A stretch of DNA of 64,000 bases from NCBI GenBank assembly GCA_024958655.1, contig JANWUR010000003.1:62001-126000 (forward strand). Direction: 5' to 3'. Below the pieces are notes generated by a model. That model had not been told where the DNA came from, ran no database searches, and saw only the letters and a program-made list of their open reading frames with translations. Shown piece after piece: positions 1 through 10,028 of the stretch. Each line of letters opens with the position of its first letter. Position 1 is the stretch's first letter. The position numbers and the translations under genes were made by a program. This DNA is from Cyanobium sp. FGCU6 (GTDB taxonomy: Bacteria > Cyanobacteriota > Cyanobacteriia > PCC-6307 > Cyanobiaceae).

Positions 1-674
1 CGCAGACCCAGGGCCGCCAACCGCAGCAGGCCCGCCGTAACGTCAGGGGGATACTGGTCCCGGAGGGCGGCCAGCCGCTCCCCCGCCAGGTCGGCCGCCG
101 GGGCGGTGAGAGCGTCCGCCACCCGCGGCTCTGGCGGGAACAGGGCAGAAACCAGCGCCGCCAGGGTGGGCTCGTCGCAGGCGGCGGCCAGCCGCTCGAG
201 GGCGGTGGGGCTGGAGTGGAACTCGCTTACGAGGGCCCACCAGGAGTCCGGAGCCAGCTCCAGCAGCCGTCGGATGCCGGTGCCGATGAGCGTGCGATCC
301 CGCCGCTCCGCCCACCAGGGCAGGCTGCCGCTGAGGGCGAACACACGCAGCAGCTCCAGCAGCGGACGGGCCGGCGGATCCGGGTGCCGGCCCTGCAGCT
401 CACGGGCCAGCACCTGCCGCAGGCTGGTCTCCAGCCGGTCGAGGAACGCGTCATCGAAGCCCGTGACCGGCAGATCGCCCAGATCCACCTCCACCGCCTC
501 GAGGCGATCGCAGCGATCCGGGGGGCTGAGTTCCGCGAACACCCGCTGCAGCAGATCCTCCAGGCGCGGATCCCTGAGGCTGGACACCCGCTCCATCAGC
601 CGGCGGGCCTGCTGCTCTTCGGGGAGGCGGAGTTCGATCGTCAGCGAGCCGATGCGATGGCAGGAGGCCGTCAT
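1..674 (-). CDS. CIS tape-measure protein (N-terminal part, cut by window edge)
   Basis: The frame opens with ATG at 674 and stays open to base 1, giving about 224 residues of a longer protein. Its first 50 residues run HRIGSLTIEL, then an ERVSSL...LLQRVFAELSPP segment, then a LEAVEVDLGDL segment. That is the usual opening of the contractile injection system tape-measure family (Afp14-like). The known role is to set the length of the inner tube during assembly. The ATG overlaps the stop of the baseplate gene by 4 bases (ATGA), so the two are probably translationally coupled. The remainder lies left of the window. The family call rests on remembered sequence similarity and operon position. Confidence 0.75.
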   Translation of the reverse strand, partial: MTASCHRIGSLTIELRLPEEQQARRLMERVSSLRDPRLEDLLQRVFAELSPPDRCDRLEAVEVDLGDLPVTGFDDAFLDRLETSLRQVLARELQGRHPDPPARPLLELLRVFALSGSLPWWAERRDRTLIGTGIRRLLELAPDSWWALVSEFHSSPTALERLAAACDEPTLAALVSALFPPEPRVADALTAPAADLAGERLAALRDQYPPDVTAGLLRLAALGL

Positions 675-3600
675 CGCCGCTCCTCCACCCGGACCGTCAC
701 CGGCAGGCGCCGTTCATCCCCGGCCGGCGAGCGGATCACCAGCGTGAAGGCGGTGGTGCTGCTGAGGGGATCGGTAGCGAAGGTCAGTTCGCTGCCGTCG
801 CCGGCCTGGGATGCACCCATAGGAGTGCGATCAAGCTCCAGGCCATAGGTGTCGCCCGCACGCCCCAGCAGCACGATCCTGGCCTGGGAGCCCTCCGGCA
901 CGACCGCCGGCTCAAAGCGCACCAGCAGCGGCGGCTCGCTCATGTCGGACTGCAGCCCGGTCATGGCCCTGCGGGCCCGCACCTTCACGGGCTCGGTCAG
1001 GGCATCCGCAGCGAGAGCCAGCTCCAGCAGGGGCGGCGGCAGCCCCTTGGTGCGGGGAGCGGAGGGCAGCGGATCGGCGGCGATCGCCAGATCCACCTCG
1101 ACCCGCAGCCGTTCGAGCCCCCTGGCGACAGCCGGATCCAGCGCATCGGCCTGATGCACGTAAGCCTCCGCCCCCAGGGGGCTGCCGTCGCGGGAGACGA
1201 GGTAGACCACCCCGGGCTCGCCACCTTGAAGCTGCCACAGTCCGGACGTGGCGTCCTGCTGCCAGCGCACCAGGGTGAGCCGAACGCCGGGATCCGGTCG
1301 CACCAGCAGCACCCCGGCCTGCGCGAGCTGAACGGTGCTCGTGCCGAAGCTGGGGGTGAGGCCGTCGAGGGGATCGAGCCGGTGGGTCTTGCTGGCCAGC
1401 GCCAGCCAGGTGGTGTCGCCGCTCGAGGGGCCCAGGTCGAAGCTGAGCACGTTGGCGTTCCCCAGCTGGGGAGGCGTCAGGGGGGTGAATCCCAGCGTGG
1501 TGAGCGCCTCCGGATCCGCCGTGGGCGGGGGTGGGGCCACGCGCACCGTGCGGCCATCGGCGTTCACCTCCAGGCGGGGCTGGGGGGCTGACGGTGGCGG
1601 CTGGAACGGATCGGTGATGAACTCCTCATCGGCGATGCGCCGGCTCCAGAGTTGGTAGGTCACCGCCTGCTGGGCCTTGGTCAGGGCGTTGCCCACCTGC
1701 AGGGTCGCGGATTCGCCGGGGTTCAGGACCGGGGCCACCACGGCGAGCGGCACGGCGCGATCGGCACGGACGCGCAACGGCAGGATCGTGCTGAGCAGGG
1801 CGACCTGGATCCCCGAGCCGGTGGGCACCGTGCGCCTGGCGCGCACCTGCAGGTCGCGATCCTCCGCCGCGAAGGGATAGGAGAGCGTGATCGTGCCCCC
1901 GTTGCCGCTCACACCGGCGGAGCGGCTCTGCTGCTGATCCACCCCGGCGGCCAGATCCACCCGATCCACCAGGTCGTAGGTGATGCCGTTCTGGCTGGAG
2001 GGGATGTCGACCTGCACGGTCACCCCGTGATCGCAGAGGCAGGCCGTGAACGCGGCCGGGGCCGCGGGGGCCACACGTGGAAGATCGCGGAACGCCGGCA
2101 CCAGGCTGGTGTTGATGCCTTCGATCACCCGGATCTCGCCCCTCAGCCAGGTGGCCCGCTCACCCACCGGCGGAACGGCGTTCGCCTTCACGGCCCGCAC
2201 GCGGAAGGTGCGGTCGGAGAGGATCGGGGGCGTGGCGAGCTCCAGGGGTTTGCCGGTGCCGTCGGCCGTCACGGGTGGCTGGAGCGGGGCCTCCGTGTCC
2301 CTGTCCCAGAGCTGGTAACGCACCCCGATCTGGCTGAATCCGAGGGTGACGGCAGCGGAGCGCCCCTGGGTCACCACCAGTTCGGCGGGCAGGGGAATGT
2401 CGCGCAGGGGCCAGGGAAGACCCAGCTGAAGAAGCTCGATCACCCGATCCCGGGCGTCACGGCAGGCCAGCTGCAGTGCCGGACCGATCCCCTGAGGAGA
2501 ATCCAGGGCCTTGCGGTAGTCCGCCAGCAGGTCGCGGAACGTCCTCCAGGCCGCGAGAGTCGTGGTCCAGAGCTCCGGCTCCTGCTGCGGGCCGCCTCCG
2601 TTGCCGAACCAGAGGAGCCGCGGCTGAAGGTGCGCCGGCAGCTCCGAGCACAGGGCCTGGGCCACCCTGCGCTCGAAGGTGTCGGCGGCGTCACTCCCCG
2701 AGGGCATCAGGTCGTGGTTCATCACCAGGCTCACCTGCAGCGACCAGGGATCGGGGGCCGCCACCGACGCCAGGAACGGAATCGGCCCGTCGCCGTCGTC
2801 CCTCAGCTGGTCACGGTCCTCGGGGAGAGGGCGCAGAAGCAGGTGTTCGATCAGCAGGAAGGGGGGATCCTTGCTGCCCGCTGGGAAGAAGCGGGGGAGA
2901 GCCAGCCGCCGCCGCAGCCGCTCCTCGAAGCCTCCGGGGCCGGCGGCAGGCTCGAGCAGATCGGCGCCGGATCCCCGGGCTCCGCCCATGCGGGCGATGT
3001 CGGCGAGAAACTCGCGCCGCAGGGCCAGCAGGTCGGCGCCGGGAGGAGTGAGTTCCTCGCCGAAGCGGGCCAGCAGGTGGGCCAGGAATCCCTGGCGACG
3101 CTCCCGCGGGTCGCCGGCCTCCACCGCCTCCTGCAGCCAGGCCGCATAGCCACCGGCCGGTGGATCGATCAGGTGGTCGGTGCGAAGGGGCGGGTCGTCG
3201 ACGGGGCGGGAGCCATAGCTGCGCTCCGCTCCACCCGGGGAGGCCACGGGAGAGAGCAGTTCGGGAGCGAGGGCCAGCTGGGCGAGGGCGTTGCTCAGCA
3301 GTTGATCAAAGATCAGGAGGTAGGCCTCGAGTTGCCGGGCGATGGCCCTGCGCTCCGGCGAGGCGGCGGAGCCGAGCCCATCCGGACCCACCCCGTAGGC
3401 GGCCGGCAGCTGGCGACGCAGGGAGGCAAAGCGGCTGAGATCGCGGCGACGGCCGCCTGGCACCTCAGGCGTTGAGGGGGAAGCCTGGAGGGCAGCCGGC
3501 TGCGGGGGCGAGCGTCTGGCCACGGCGCTTTGATCAACGGGCAACGGCAACCCGTCGCGGAACAGACGGATCGGCGAGGTGGGGTCGATCACGGCGGTGC

Positions 3601-4435
3601 TGTCCGCTGGAACGGGCAGCAGCCACGGCTCAAGGTTCTCGGGCGCCGAAGGAGAAGCAAGGCCGATGGAGCGCACCGCCCGCACCTGGGGAAGATCCAG
3701 GAGGGCATGGAGAAGATCGGAACTGCGAATTCCCTCGGCGGGAGGCGCTTCCGGCTCCGGGGTGATGGCGGCCTGCAGGATCCGGAGGATCTCGGCCAGC
3801 AGGCCCGCCGGATCATCCACCGCGCCCACCTCCAGGTCGGCATGCACCGCCACGAAGAAGGGGGTCAGGTCTTCCACCAGCACGTCTTCCGCCAGCAGCC
3901 GGCTGCGGTGCAGCCGGCCCGTCACCGCGGGGATGAGGGCAGCCGGCTGCAGGCGCACCTGCCGCAGACCCCTCAGGCGAATGGGTTGCCCCAGGGGATC
4001 CCACGGAGGGGGCTCACCCAGGAGATCTCCCCTTCCCGAACTGCCGTCCCGTTCGTGGAAGTAGAGGGGGAGGGCTGTGGTTTCCCGGGGGATGATCCGC
4101 AGGGCCGTGGCCCCCATCGTCTGGAGAAGAGCCCGCAGGTCCTCCTGGGTCACCGGGTCGCCGCTCAGGAGCTGTGCCGCCGGCGGCGGCCAGGCCTCCA
4201 TCCCGCCGATGGCGGTCAGATCGGCGATCGGGAAATCGGTGCGGTAGGCGAGATCGGTGATCGCAAAGCACAGTTGCTCCAGGATCGTGATGCCAGGGTC
4301 GTGGATGTTGTGATCGGTCCACTGACTGCCGCTGAGCCGGCCGAGCAGCGCCACGGCCTCGCTGCGCAGGGCGGCGTAGTCCATCGCCGGGTGGGGCGGT
4401 GGACCGGTGGGAATGACAGGAGGCGAGGTGGCCAT
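671..4435 (-). CDS. Large CIS baseplate protein (Afp12-like) with C-terminal repeats
   Basis: The product has 1254 residues. Residues 39-70 (WTDHNIHDPGIT, then an FAITDLAYRTDFPI segment) form a signature shared by the second large baseplate protein of extracellular CIS clusters, which works with the J-like wedge to build the baseplate. The central region (about 330-680) is helical and charged. From about residue 690 to the end there are five repeats, each with a G/A-x-x-Y-x-L/V core (near 707, 820, 927, 1078, 1197) followed some tens of residues later by a short strand such as FRVRAV, LQVRARR or VKVRARR. These look like Ig/fibronectin-type beta sandwiches. The ATG follows the fibre gene by 27 bases. 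The role is inferred from gene order and the N-terminal motif. Confidence 0.75.
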   Translation of the reverse strand: MATSPPVIPTGPPPHPAMDYAALRSEAVALLGRLSGSQWTDHNIHDPGITILEQLCFAITDLAYRTDFPIADLTAIGGMEAWPPPAAQLLSGDPVTQEDLRALLQTMGATALRIIPRETTALPLYFHERDGSSGRGDLLGEPPPWDPLGQPIRLRGLRQVRLQPAALIPAVTGRLHRSRLLAEDVLVEDLTPFFVAVHADLEVGAVDDPAGLLAEILRILQAAITPEPEAPPAEGIRSSDLLHALLDLPQVRAVRSIGLASPSAPENLEPWLLPVPADSTAVIDPTSPIRLFRDGLPLPVDQSAVARRSPPQPAALQASPSTPEVPGGRRRDLSRFASLRRQLPAAYGVGPDGLGSAASPERRAIARQLEAYLLIFDQLLSNALAQLALAPELLSPVASPGGAERSYGSRPVDDPPLRTDHLIDPPAGGYAAWLQEAVEAGDPRERRQGFLAHLLARFGEELTPPGADLLALRREFLADIARMGGARGSGADLLEPAAGPGGFEERLRRRLALPRFFPAGSKDPPFLLIEHLLLRPLPEDRDQLRDDGDGPIPFLASVAAPDPWSLQVSLVMNHDLMPSGSDAADTFERRVAQALCSELPAHLQPRLLWFGNGGGPQQEPELWTTTLAAWRTFRDLLADYRKALDSPQGIGPALQLACRDARDRVIELLQLGLPWPLRDIPLPAELVVTQGRSAAVTLGFSQIGVRYQLWDRDTEAPLQPPVTADGTGKPLELATPPILSDRTFRVRAVKANAVPPVGERATWLRGEIRVIEGINTSLVPAFRDLPRVAPAAPAAFTACLCDHGVTVQVDIPSSQNGITYDLVDRVDLAAGVDQQQSRSAGVSGNGGTITLSYPFAAEDRDLQVRARRTVPTGSGIQVALLSTILPLRVRADRAVPLAVVAPVLNPGESATLQVGNALTKAQQAVTYQLWSRRIADEEFITDPFQPPPSAPQPRLEVNADGRTVRVAPPPPTADPEALTTLGFTPLTPPQLGNANVLSFDLGPSSGDTTWLALASKTHRLDPLDGLTPSFGTSTVQLAQAGVLLVRPDPGVRLTLVRWQQDATSGLWQLQGGEPGVVYLVSRDGSPLGAEAYVHQADALDPAVARGLERLRVEVDLAIAADPLPSAPRTKGLPPPLLELALAADALTEPVKVRARRAMTGLQSDMSEPPLLVRFEPAVVPEGSQARIVLLGRAGDTYGLELDRTPMGASQAGDGSELTFATDPLSSTTAFTLVIRSPAGDERRLPVTVRVEERR

Positions 4436-4462
4436 GGCTCAGGTGCCTGGGATGGGGATGAC

Positions 4463-5446
4463 CTAAGGGAGGCTGAGTCGGCCAAATGGACCGGCGGCTG
4501 GCCCGTTGGCATCGAATCGGGCCACGATCTTGTCGGTAGTGCCGACGCCACCACCCAAGCCAGTGATCCGGGGAGGTGCATGAACAATTTCGAGAATATT
4601 GCCGTTGGTTCGCAACAGCCAGTCTCCGATCCTGACCGTTCCAGCGCCAGGCGGGTTCGGCCGGCCAACTAGAAGAAGGGGCGATGTCGTGGTTCCAACG
4701 CGCAGAGAACCGTCGAAATCCCCATTACCTGTCGTGCGAAACTCCCCGTTAACCTCCAGCCGATCCCACAGCTTCACGATGCGACCGCTGGTCGTCTGCC
4801 TGCCCAGGATCATCAGGGCGTCGTAATTCTGAGCATTCTGGATCGCGGCGAAACCCGGTGTATTGCCAATGCCGGTAGCCAGATGGTCGGTCTTGGTGAA
4901 GTACACGTCCGAGTTGGCGGCTCGAACAGGCCCCCTCATCACCACATTCGTCGAGCCGTCGTCCCTGCCCAGGCTCACCGGCCCACTGGCCGTGATCGCG
5001 CCTGTGAAGGTTGTGGTGCCAGCCACCGTGAGATCGCCTTCGATCCGGGCCCCACCACCGGCCACGTGCAGCTTCGCCTGCGGATCGTTGGTGCCCACGC
5101 CCAGGTTGCCCGTGGCGTCGAGGTAAAGCCGGGTCGCCCCAGCGCCGTCGGCGATCCCGAAACCAGCACGATTGGTGGCCGCATCATTGGGATCCTGGCC
5201 AGGGTTGAGACTGATCAGCCAGTCGGGCTCCGTGGCGCCGCTTGGCGGAGTGCCGTAGAAGCGCAACACCCTCTTCTGGGCATCGTTGCCGGCCACGATG
5301 CTGAGAGGCTCGCCGGAATTGCGGAAGATGCCATCATCACTCTGATTGAGCGGGGCATCAATCAGATCCTTGAAGTCCTGCTCGGTGGGAATGGCATTCC
5401 GGACGAACTTGGCCTTGAGATCCTGGCGGGCTTTGGTGGGGGCCAT
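4463..5446 (-). CDS. Tail-fibre-like / putative receptor-binding protein
   Basis: The product has 327 residues, beta-rich and low in cysteine. Residues 1-40 (KFVRNAIPTEQDFKDLIDAPLNQ) resemble the short virion-attachment segment of fibre proteins. A GNLGVGTNDPQAKLHVAGG motif near residue 115 is typical of trimeric phage and bacterial fibre shafts, followed by Gly/Thr-rich strands (GDLTVAGTTTFTGAITASG). The C-terminal part shows no recognised enzyme motif. It sits between the J-like and Afp12-like baseplate genes, where a baseplate-anchored fibre would make sense (Afp13-like role). Binding target unknown. Start ATG at 5446 lies 45 bases after the previous stop. Confidence 0.7.
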   Translation of the reverse strand: MAPTKARQDLKAKFVRNAIPTEQDFKDLIDAPLNQSDDGIFRNSGEPLSIVAGNDAQKRVLRFYGTPPSGATEPDWLISLNPGQDPNDAATNRAGFGIADGAGATRLYLDATGNLGVGTNDPQAKLHVAGGGARIEGDLTVAGTTTFTGAITASGPVSLGRDDGSTNVVMRGPVRAANSDVYFTKTDHLATGIGNTPGFAAIQNAQNYDALMILGRQTTSGRIVKLWDRLEVNGEFRTTGNGDFDGSLRVGTTTSPLLLVGRPNPPGAGTVRIGDWLLRTNGNILEIVHAPPRITGLGGGVGTTDKIVARFDANGPAAGPFGRLSLP

Positions 5447-5491
5447 GGCGATAAGACAGAGAAAGGAAACAAAGAAGCAGAAGGATGAAGC

Positions 5492-8400
5492 TCAGGAAGG
5501 TTGTTGAGCAATGATGAAATCAAACTCGATCTGCATGTAGCCGATGCCGCTGAAGGATTGCGCGTCGTAGCCGATCTCGCTGATCAGATCGATCCGATGC
5601 TGCCGCGATGACACCAGCACGGTGTCGGGCCCTGGGGCCTGGATCGATGCCGCGATTCCCTCCTTTTCCTGGGTGGGGTTGCCGTTGAGATCCAGCAGAA
5701 ACAGCTTGATCTGGGCCACGTAATCCACGTAGTCGAGCCGGTCAGCGAAGTCGACGATGCTGGTGGCGTAGAGGGTGTTGCCGATCCTGATCTCGGCACC
5801 CTCGTCATAGGCCCAGGGGGAGAGGAAACGCACCAGATCGCCCTCCAGTCGCTGCCTGCTGAAGCGTTCCTCCTGCCCTTCACGGAAGCGCACACCGAGG
5901 CGGATCCGCACCGGCAGGAAGACGGCGTTATGCACCTTCACCGTGGCGGCCTCGGGGGCGCGGGCCTGGAGGAACCGGCGGATCGCCTCCAGCAGGTTCG
6001 CCGGGGCCTTGGGGGCGAGGGCATCCGCCGGTAACGCTCCACGCAGATCGGGGATCACGATCACCTTCACCAGCCCATCGCCCGGACCGGCGATGGCCTT
6101 CACCTTGTGGATCCGGCTGCCGAATTCCTCGAGCACCAGGCGTTCGTAATCCCAGGCGGCCAGGGCGCGTCCCCTGTGGCGCAACCCTTCGCTCACCCGG
6201 CGATCGAGCTGAACCACCGACTCCCCCGGCCGCCCTTCGAAGGAGGAATAGGGCTGCTCGATCGCGGCGATGCGGGCATCCGGAGTCATCAGGGCCTTGA
6301 TGCTTCCCGGCGGCAGGGGAGCGCTCTCCTGATGCGGGTCGATGCCCTCGTCGTGCCGGGTGGCCATCAGCGCCTGGGCATGGAGGTCGACGCAGTCGCA
6401 GACGCTGGTGGGATCGCGGTCGATGCTGACCCTCAGCCACTGCAATCCCCCCCCGGGAAGCCAGCGGCTGGGGGCGGCCGCGGGCAGATCGAGCACCACG
6501 ATTCCTGAATGCAGGAAGCCGACAGTGCCGTCACTCCGGACGGTGAGATCGGTCCATTGCTCACCATCGAGGATCTGCCAGCGCAGGCTGCCCGGTTCAA
6601 GATCAGGGTTCGAGGTTCCCTCCGCCAGCTGCACCAGCAGGCTCAGCCGCTGAGGCAGCTCGGCCTCGGCCAGACCGATGTACAGCTCTCCGGCCGCGGT
6701 GTAGGCCGGCATCAGGCTGGGCGACTGCGCGGCTGTCCCCCTGGCAGGGACCCTGGACACTCCGAAGGGATGCACGTAGAGCAGCTCCGATCCCGGCGGC
6801 AAGGCCTGGGGCAGGAGTTCCACCGACGCGGTGTAGTCGACGCTCAGCCCCTTCAGGCACGGCGTGTAGGGCGGGTCGACCTGATAGATGAGTGCATTCG
6901 GACTCGGGGAGGTGGGAGTTCGAGTGGCGAGGGCGATGGCCAGCTCCTGCGCCTTGGCCGCCGCCAGGGCCGGGTAGAGGGAATGGCCGAAATCGATCGG
7001 GGTCAGGGTCCAGCACCACACCCGCCGGTCCTGGCGCAGATCCTTACCTGGTTGCAGGCCGGGCAGAGCGGCATGGTCGTCGCCTTGGGGGACGAGGGTG
7101 ATGGTCTTGCTGCTGGAGGCGGCTGAAGAAGTGGTGGCGGGGGTGGTGCCAGAGGCGGGGACGGTGACCGTCGTATCGGCAGCGAACAGGCTGTCGTCCA
7201 CTCCTGCCGATGGAGCAGGCAATTCGGCGGCCTGGGACTCGGGCTTCAGGGAGAGCAGCAGACGTCGCTGCTGATCGATCAGGTCGATGTGAACCTTGAA
7301 GTCCGTGGCCGTGGGGGCCCTCCCCGCCTTCAAGGTGTAGTTCCTGTACTGATCCCCCAGGCCTTTCCCCAGACCGGTCCATTGCAGCTGGAAGGAGAGG
7401 GAATCGAGGCGGTTGGCGATCAACTCGGGGTGGCTCACGTAGAAGCGGGAGCCCACCGGGGGCTGGGAGCCGAAAGGTTCGAAGGGCTTGCGGGCATCCA
7501 GCCGACGGTCCTCCTGCTGCAGGGCGAGATCGGTGAGGCCCTTCACCATCACCCGCAGGTGCGCCGCCTCCAGCCGCAGGGGCTCGAAGGCTCCCGTTGT
7601 GATCCACTCGCCGGCGGCGCTCTCCCACATCGGCCTGAGCAGCACCTGAAGGATCGGCGAGGCCTCGCCTTCAGCAGGTGCGAAGGCATCAACGGAACTC
7701 TCCACCTCCAGGGTGAGCTTCAGGGCCGGCCTCACCGAGGGAGCCAGGGGAGACGCCGGGGGCCTGGCCATCCCCGTGAAGGTCCAGTAGTCGCTGGCGG
7801 CATCGGAAAGGTCGGCCCGGCTGATGCGCAAGGGGATCCAGCCCTGGCTGCCGCTCACCCGCACGATCAGGTTGGCGTTGCAGAGTTCCGTGAGGGAGGG
7901 GGCTGGGCCGGTGCTGGTGAAGCCAAGACGCTTGAGCACGGTGTCCCGATCGAAACCCTCCGTCGCGAACCCCAGCGTGAGCGCAAGGGTGCGTTCGCCC
8001 TGGCTGAGGTTAAGGAGAGGGGACAGGAGGGCGAAACCCAGAGCGGGCTCCGGCGGCTGCTCCTTGATCTGGGCAGATCGGCGCCCGAAGGTGGGCCAGC
8101 GACCGGATCCCAGTCGCTGGGCACGGGGATCGAGGGCCAGCTCGAGCGTGCGCCACTCCACCGTGCGGGGCTCGGGATCCGCCACCCCGGCGATGCGGCG
8201 CTGGGCGGACTCCAGCACCACCAGCACCTCGGGCCAGTCGAACCGCCTGGGCACGACACCGGGTTCCTGGAGCTGCTGGCGAAAACCATCGAGCACCGTG
8301 AGTTCACCGGTGGTAAGGGAGGGGAGCAGTTCTGCGCGGGCCCCGTCCCATCCCCAGTCCGTGGCCGGGGAGGGGGGCAGCAGGGCAAGGTCCGTGAGGA

Positions 8401-10027
8401 TGCGGCTCACCAGGGCGTCGAACACGTTCGCCCCCTCCAGACCGGCTGCCTGCAGCTGCAGGCGCAGCTGCTCGAGCCGCTCCCGGCCACGCGCCTGGAA
8501 CCGTTCCCGGTGGGCATCAGCCAGGAGCGCCAGCAGCCGCTCCCGTGATGGAGCGGCCAGCTCCGCGCCCGAGCGGATGGCCTCAGCGGCACCCGCCAGC
8601 ACCTGAATCCGCTCCACCGGCATGGAGAGATGCTTCTCCAGCTGCCGCAGCTCCAGGTCGTAGGCCTCCAGCGCCACCACACCCTCCTGGCCGGCGGGCC
8701 AGTTTCCGGGTGGAAGGCTGAGGGCGGCCTCGAGCATCGCCTGGAAATCCGCCGGATTCGCAACCTTCAGCCGCCAGCTGGGATCGGCGGGCCGGGCCTT
8801 GCGACCGGCCTTCTCGAGAAGCCGACGGATCTGCCGCCAGTCGGCGTCGATGCGCAGCTTGATGGCCATCAGAGCCGCGAACCTGGCAGCGGCACGGGGT
8901 GGCGTATCGGCGAGTTCGGCCAACTCGGTTTCGATGTAGCTGCGAACCGGTGGCTCGTCGCGATAGCGATAGAGATCCTCGACAGCGTTCACCTGGGAAA
9001 GACCATCGCGATCGAAATCCAGGGGCCCCACCCTGGCCTGGAGGTTCGCCAGGAAGTCGCGGGGGTCCGCCGGAGCCGTTGTGAAGCCCATCAGCCGGTT
9101 GATGGCCTCCCACTCCACCTCGGAGCCCGGATCGGTGCGGCGCCGATACAGGCGCATCAGCTCCCGGAACTCCTGATGAAGCAACTGCAGACGGGCCGTG
9201 CAATCGTTGAGCCTGTTGGTCCAGCCCGCCAGAAAGTCCACGTTCACCGCGGCGGGCCGCACACCCGCCGGGCCTTCGGGATGGGGCCAGGGGGGCACGG
9301 CATCGCCGGGTTCCGGAGCCCCCAGGGCAAGCCGCAGCGCCTGCTCGAACCAGGCTCTCTTACTGCCGGGCGTGACGGTGACACGCCCCAGACTCTCCAG
9401 GCTCGTGATCCGCCGGTCCACGAACACCGTGCGCAGCTCACTCACCCGCGTGCGGCGGATCAGCAGATCATCGTCGCTGCGGTAGTCGCGCGGGCGATTG
9501 CGGCTGTCCTTGCCGGCGTTCAGGCGGGTGCCGGCCGGCAGCAGCACCTCCTGCACCCCCCGGGCCGGCCGGAACAGCACCGCCACCCGGTCCGGCCGGG
9601 CCGGCAGCGGCGTCATCCCCAGCTGGTCCCTGTAGAAATGATCGAGATGGCGACGCACGAGGCCGTTCTGCTGATCGCGCAGATGGCGCAGCAACGCCAC
9701 GCAGGTGAGCAGCAGGGCGAAATGGGGACGCGCCAGCCAACGGGCCGCCTCACCGGAGAAGCGCTCGGGATCGTCGATGTAGGCCGCCATATCGGCCGGC
9801 GACAGGGCCAGCCCGCTGGACGCCGATGGGGTGGCCAGAGCATCCCAGTGCGACTCCCCGGGGGTGAAGATCAGATGCCGGGTGAGCTTCTGCACGAAGG
9901 CGATCAGGTCGGCATCGCTGCGCCCGTCGATGGGCACGGCCTGCGGATCGAGAGCCGCCAGCGTGCGGTCCTGCTGGCTGGTGCCATCCAGAAGAAAGAG
10001 CAGGTCGGTGGTTTCCCGGCGTGTCAC
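5492..10027 (-). CDS. Baseplate J/gp47-like protein (Afp11-like)
   Basis: The product has 1511 residues. The C-terminal third contains a YERLVLEEFGSRIHKVKAI segment, then DGLVKVIVIPDL, VHNAVFLPVRIRLGVRFREG, and a final IVDFADRLDYVDYVAQIKLF segment. This is the baseplate-J/gp6-type wedge fold. The N-terminal two thirds match the very long Afp11-type proteins of injection systems, with a charged helical middle (about 350-560). Wedge proteins ring the spike and trigger sheath contraction. The start is GTG at 10027, one base after the PAAR-like gene. Its size is far above that of phage J proteins (about 300-650 aa), which favours a CIS over an ordinary prophage tail. Confidence 0.85.
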   Translation of the reverse strand: MTRRETTDLLFLLDGTSQQDRTLAALDPQAVPIDGRSDADLIAFVQKLTRHLIFTPGESHWDALATPSASSGLALSPADMAAYIDDPERFSGEAARWLARPHFALLLTCVALLRHLRDQQNGLVRRHLDHFYRDQLGMTPLPARPDRVAVLFRPARGVQEVLLPAGTRLNAGKDSRNRPRDYRSDDDLLIRRTRVSELRTVFVDRRITSLESLGRVTVTPGSKRAWFEQALRLALGAPEPGDAVPPWPHPEGPAGVRPAAVNVDFLAGWTNRLNDCTARLQLLHQEFRELMRLYRRRTDPGSEVEWEAINRLMGFTTAPADPRDFLANLQARVGPLDFDRDGLSQVNAVEDLYRYRDEPPVRSYIETELAELADTPPRAAARFAALMAIKLRIDADWRQIRRLLEKAGRKARPADPSWRLKVANPADFQAMLEAALSLPPGNWPAGQEGVVALEAYDLELRQLEKHLSMPVERIQVLAGAAEAIRSGAELAAPSRERLLALLADAHRERFQARGRERLEQLRLQLQAAGLEGANVFDALVSRILTDLALLPPSPATDWGWDGARAELLPSLTTGELTVLDGFRQQLQEPGVVPRRFDWPEVLVVLESAQRRIAGVADPEPRTVEWRTLELALDPRAQRLGSGRWPTFGRRSAQIKEQPPEPALGFALLSPLLNLSQGERTLALTLGFATEGFDRDTVLKRLGFTSTGPAPSLTELCNANLIVRVSGSQGWIPLRISRADLSDAASDYWTFTGMARPPASPLAPSVRPALKLTLEVESSVDAFAPAEGEASPILQVLLRPMWESAAGEWITTGAFEPLRLEAAHLRVMVKGLTDLALQQEDRRLDARKPFEPFGSQPPVGSRFYVSHPELIANRLDSLSFQLQWTGLGKGLGDQYRNYTLKAGRAPTATDFKVHIDLIDQQRRLLLSLKPESQAAELPAPSAGVDDSLFAADTTVTVPASGTTPATTSSAASSSKTITLVPQGDDHAALPGLQPGKDLRQDRRVWCWTLTPIDFGHSLYPALAAAKAQELAIALATRTPTSPSPNALIYQVDPPYTPCLKGLSVDYTASVELLPQALPPGSELLYVHPFGVSRVPARGTAAQSPSLMPAYTAAGELYIGLAEAELPQRLSLLVQLAEGTSNPDLEPGSLRWQILDGEQWTDLTVRSDGTVGFLHSGIVVLDLPAAAPSRWLPGGGLQWLRVSIDRDPTSVCDCVDLHAQALMATRHDEGIDPHQESAPLPPGSIKALMTPDARIAAIEQPYSSFEGRPGESVVQLDRRVSEGLRHRGRALAAWDYERLVLEEFGSRIHKVKAIAGPGDGLVKVIVIPDLRGALPADALAPKAPANLLEAIRRFLQARAPEAATVKVHNAVFLPVRIRLGVRFREGQEERFSRQRLEGDLVRFLSPWAYDEGAEIRIGNTLYATSIVDFADRLDYVDYVAQIKLFLLDLNGNPTQEKEGIAASIQAPGPDTVLVSSRQHRIDLISEIGYDAQSFSGIGYMQIEFDFIIAQQPS

Positions 10028-10028
10028 G

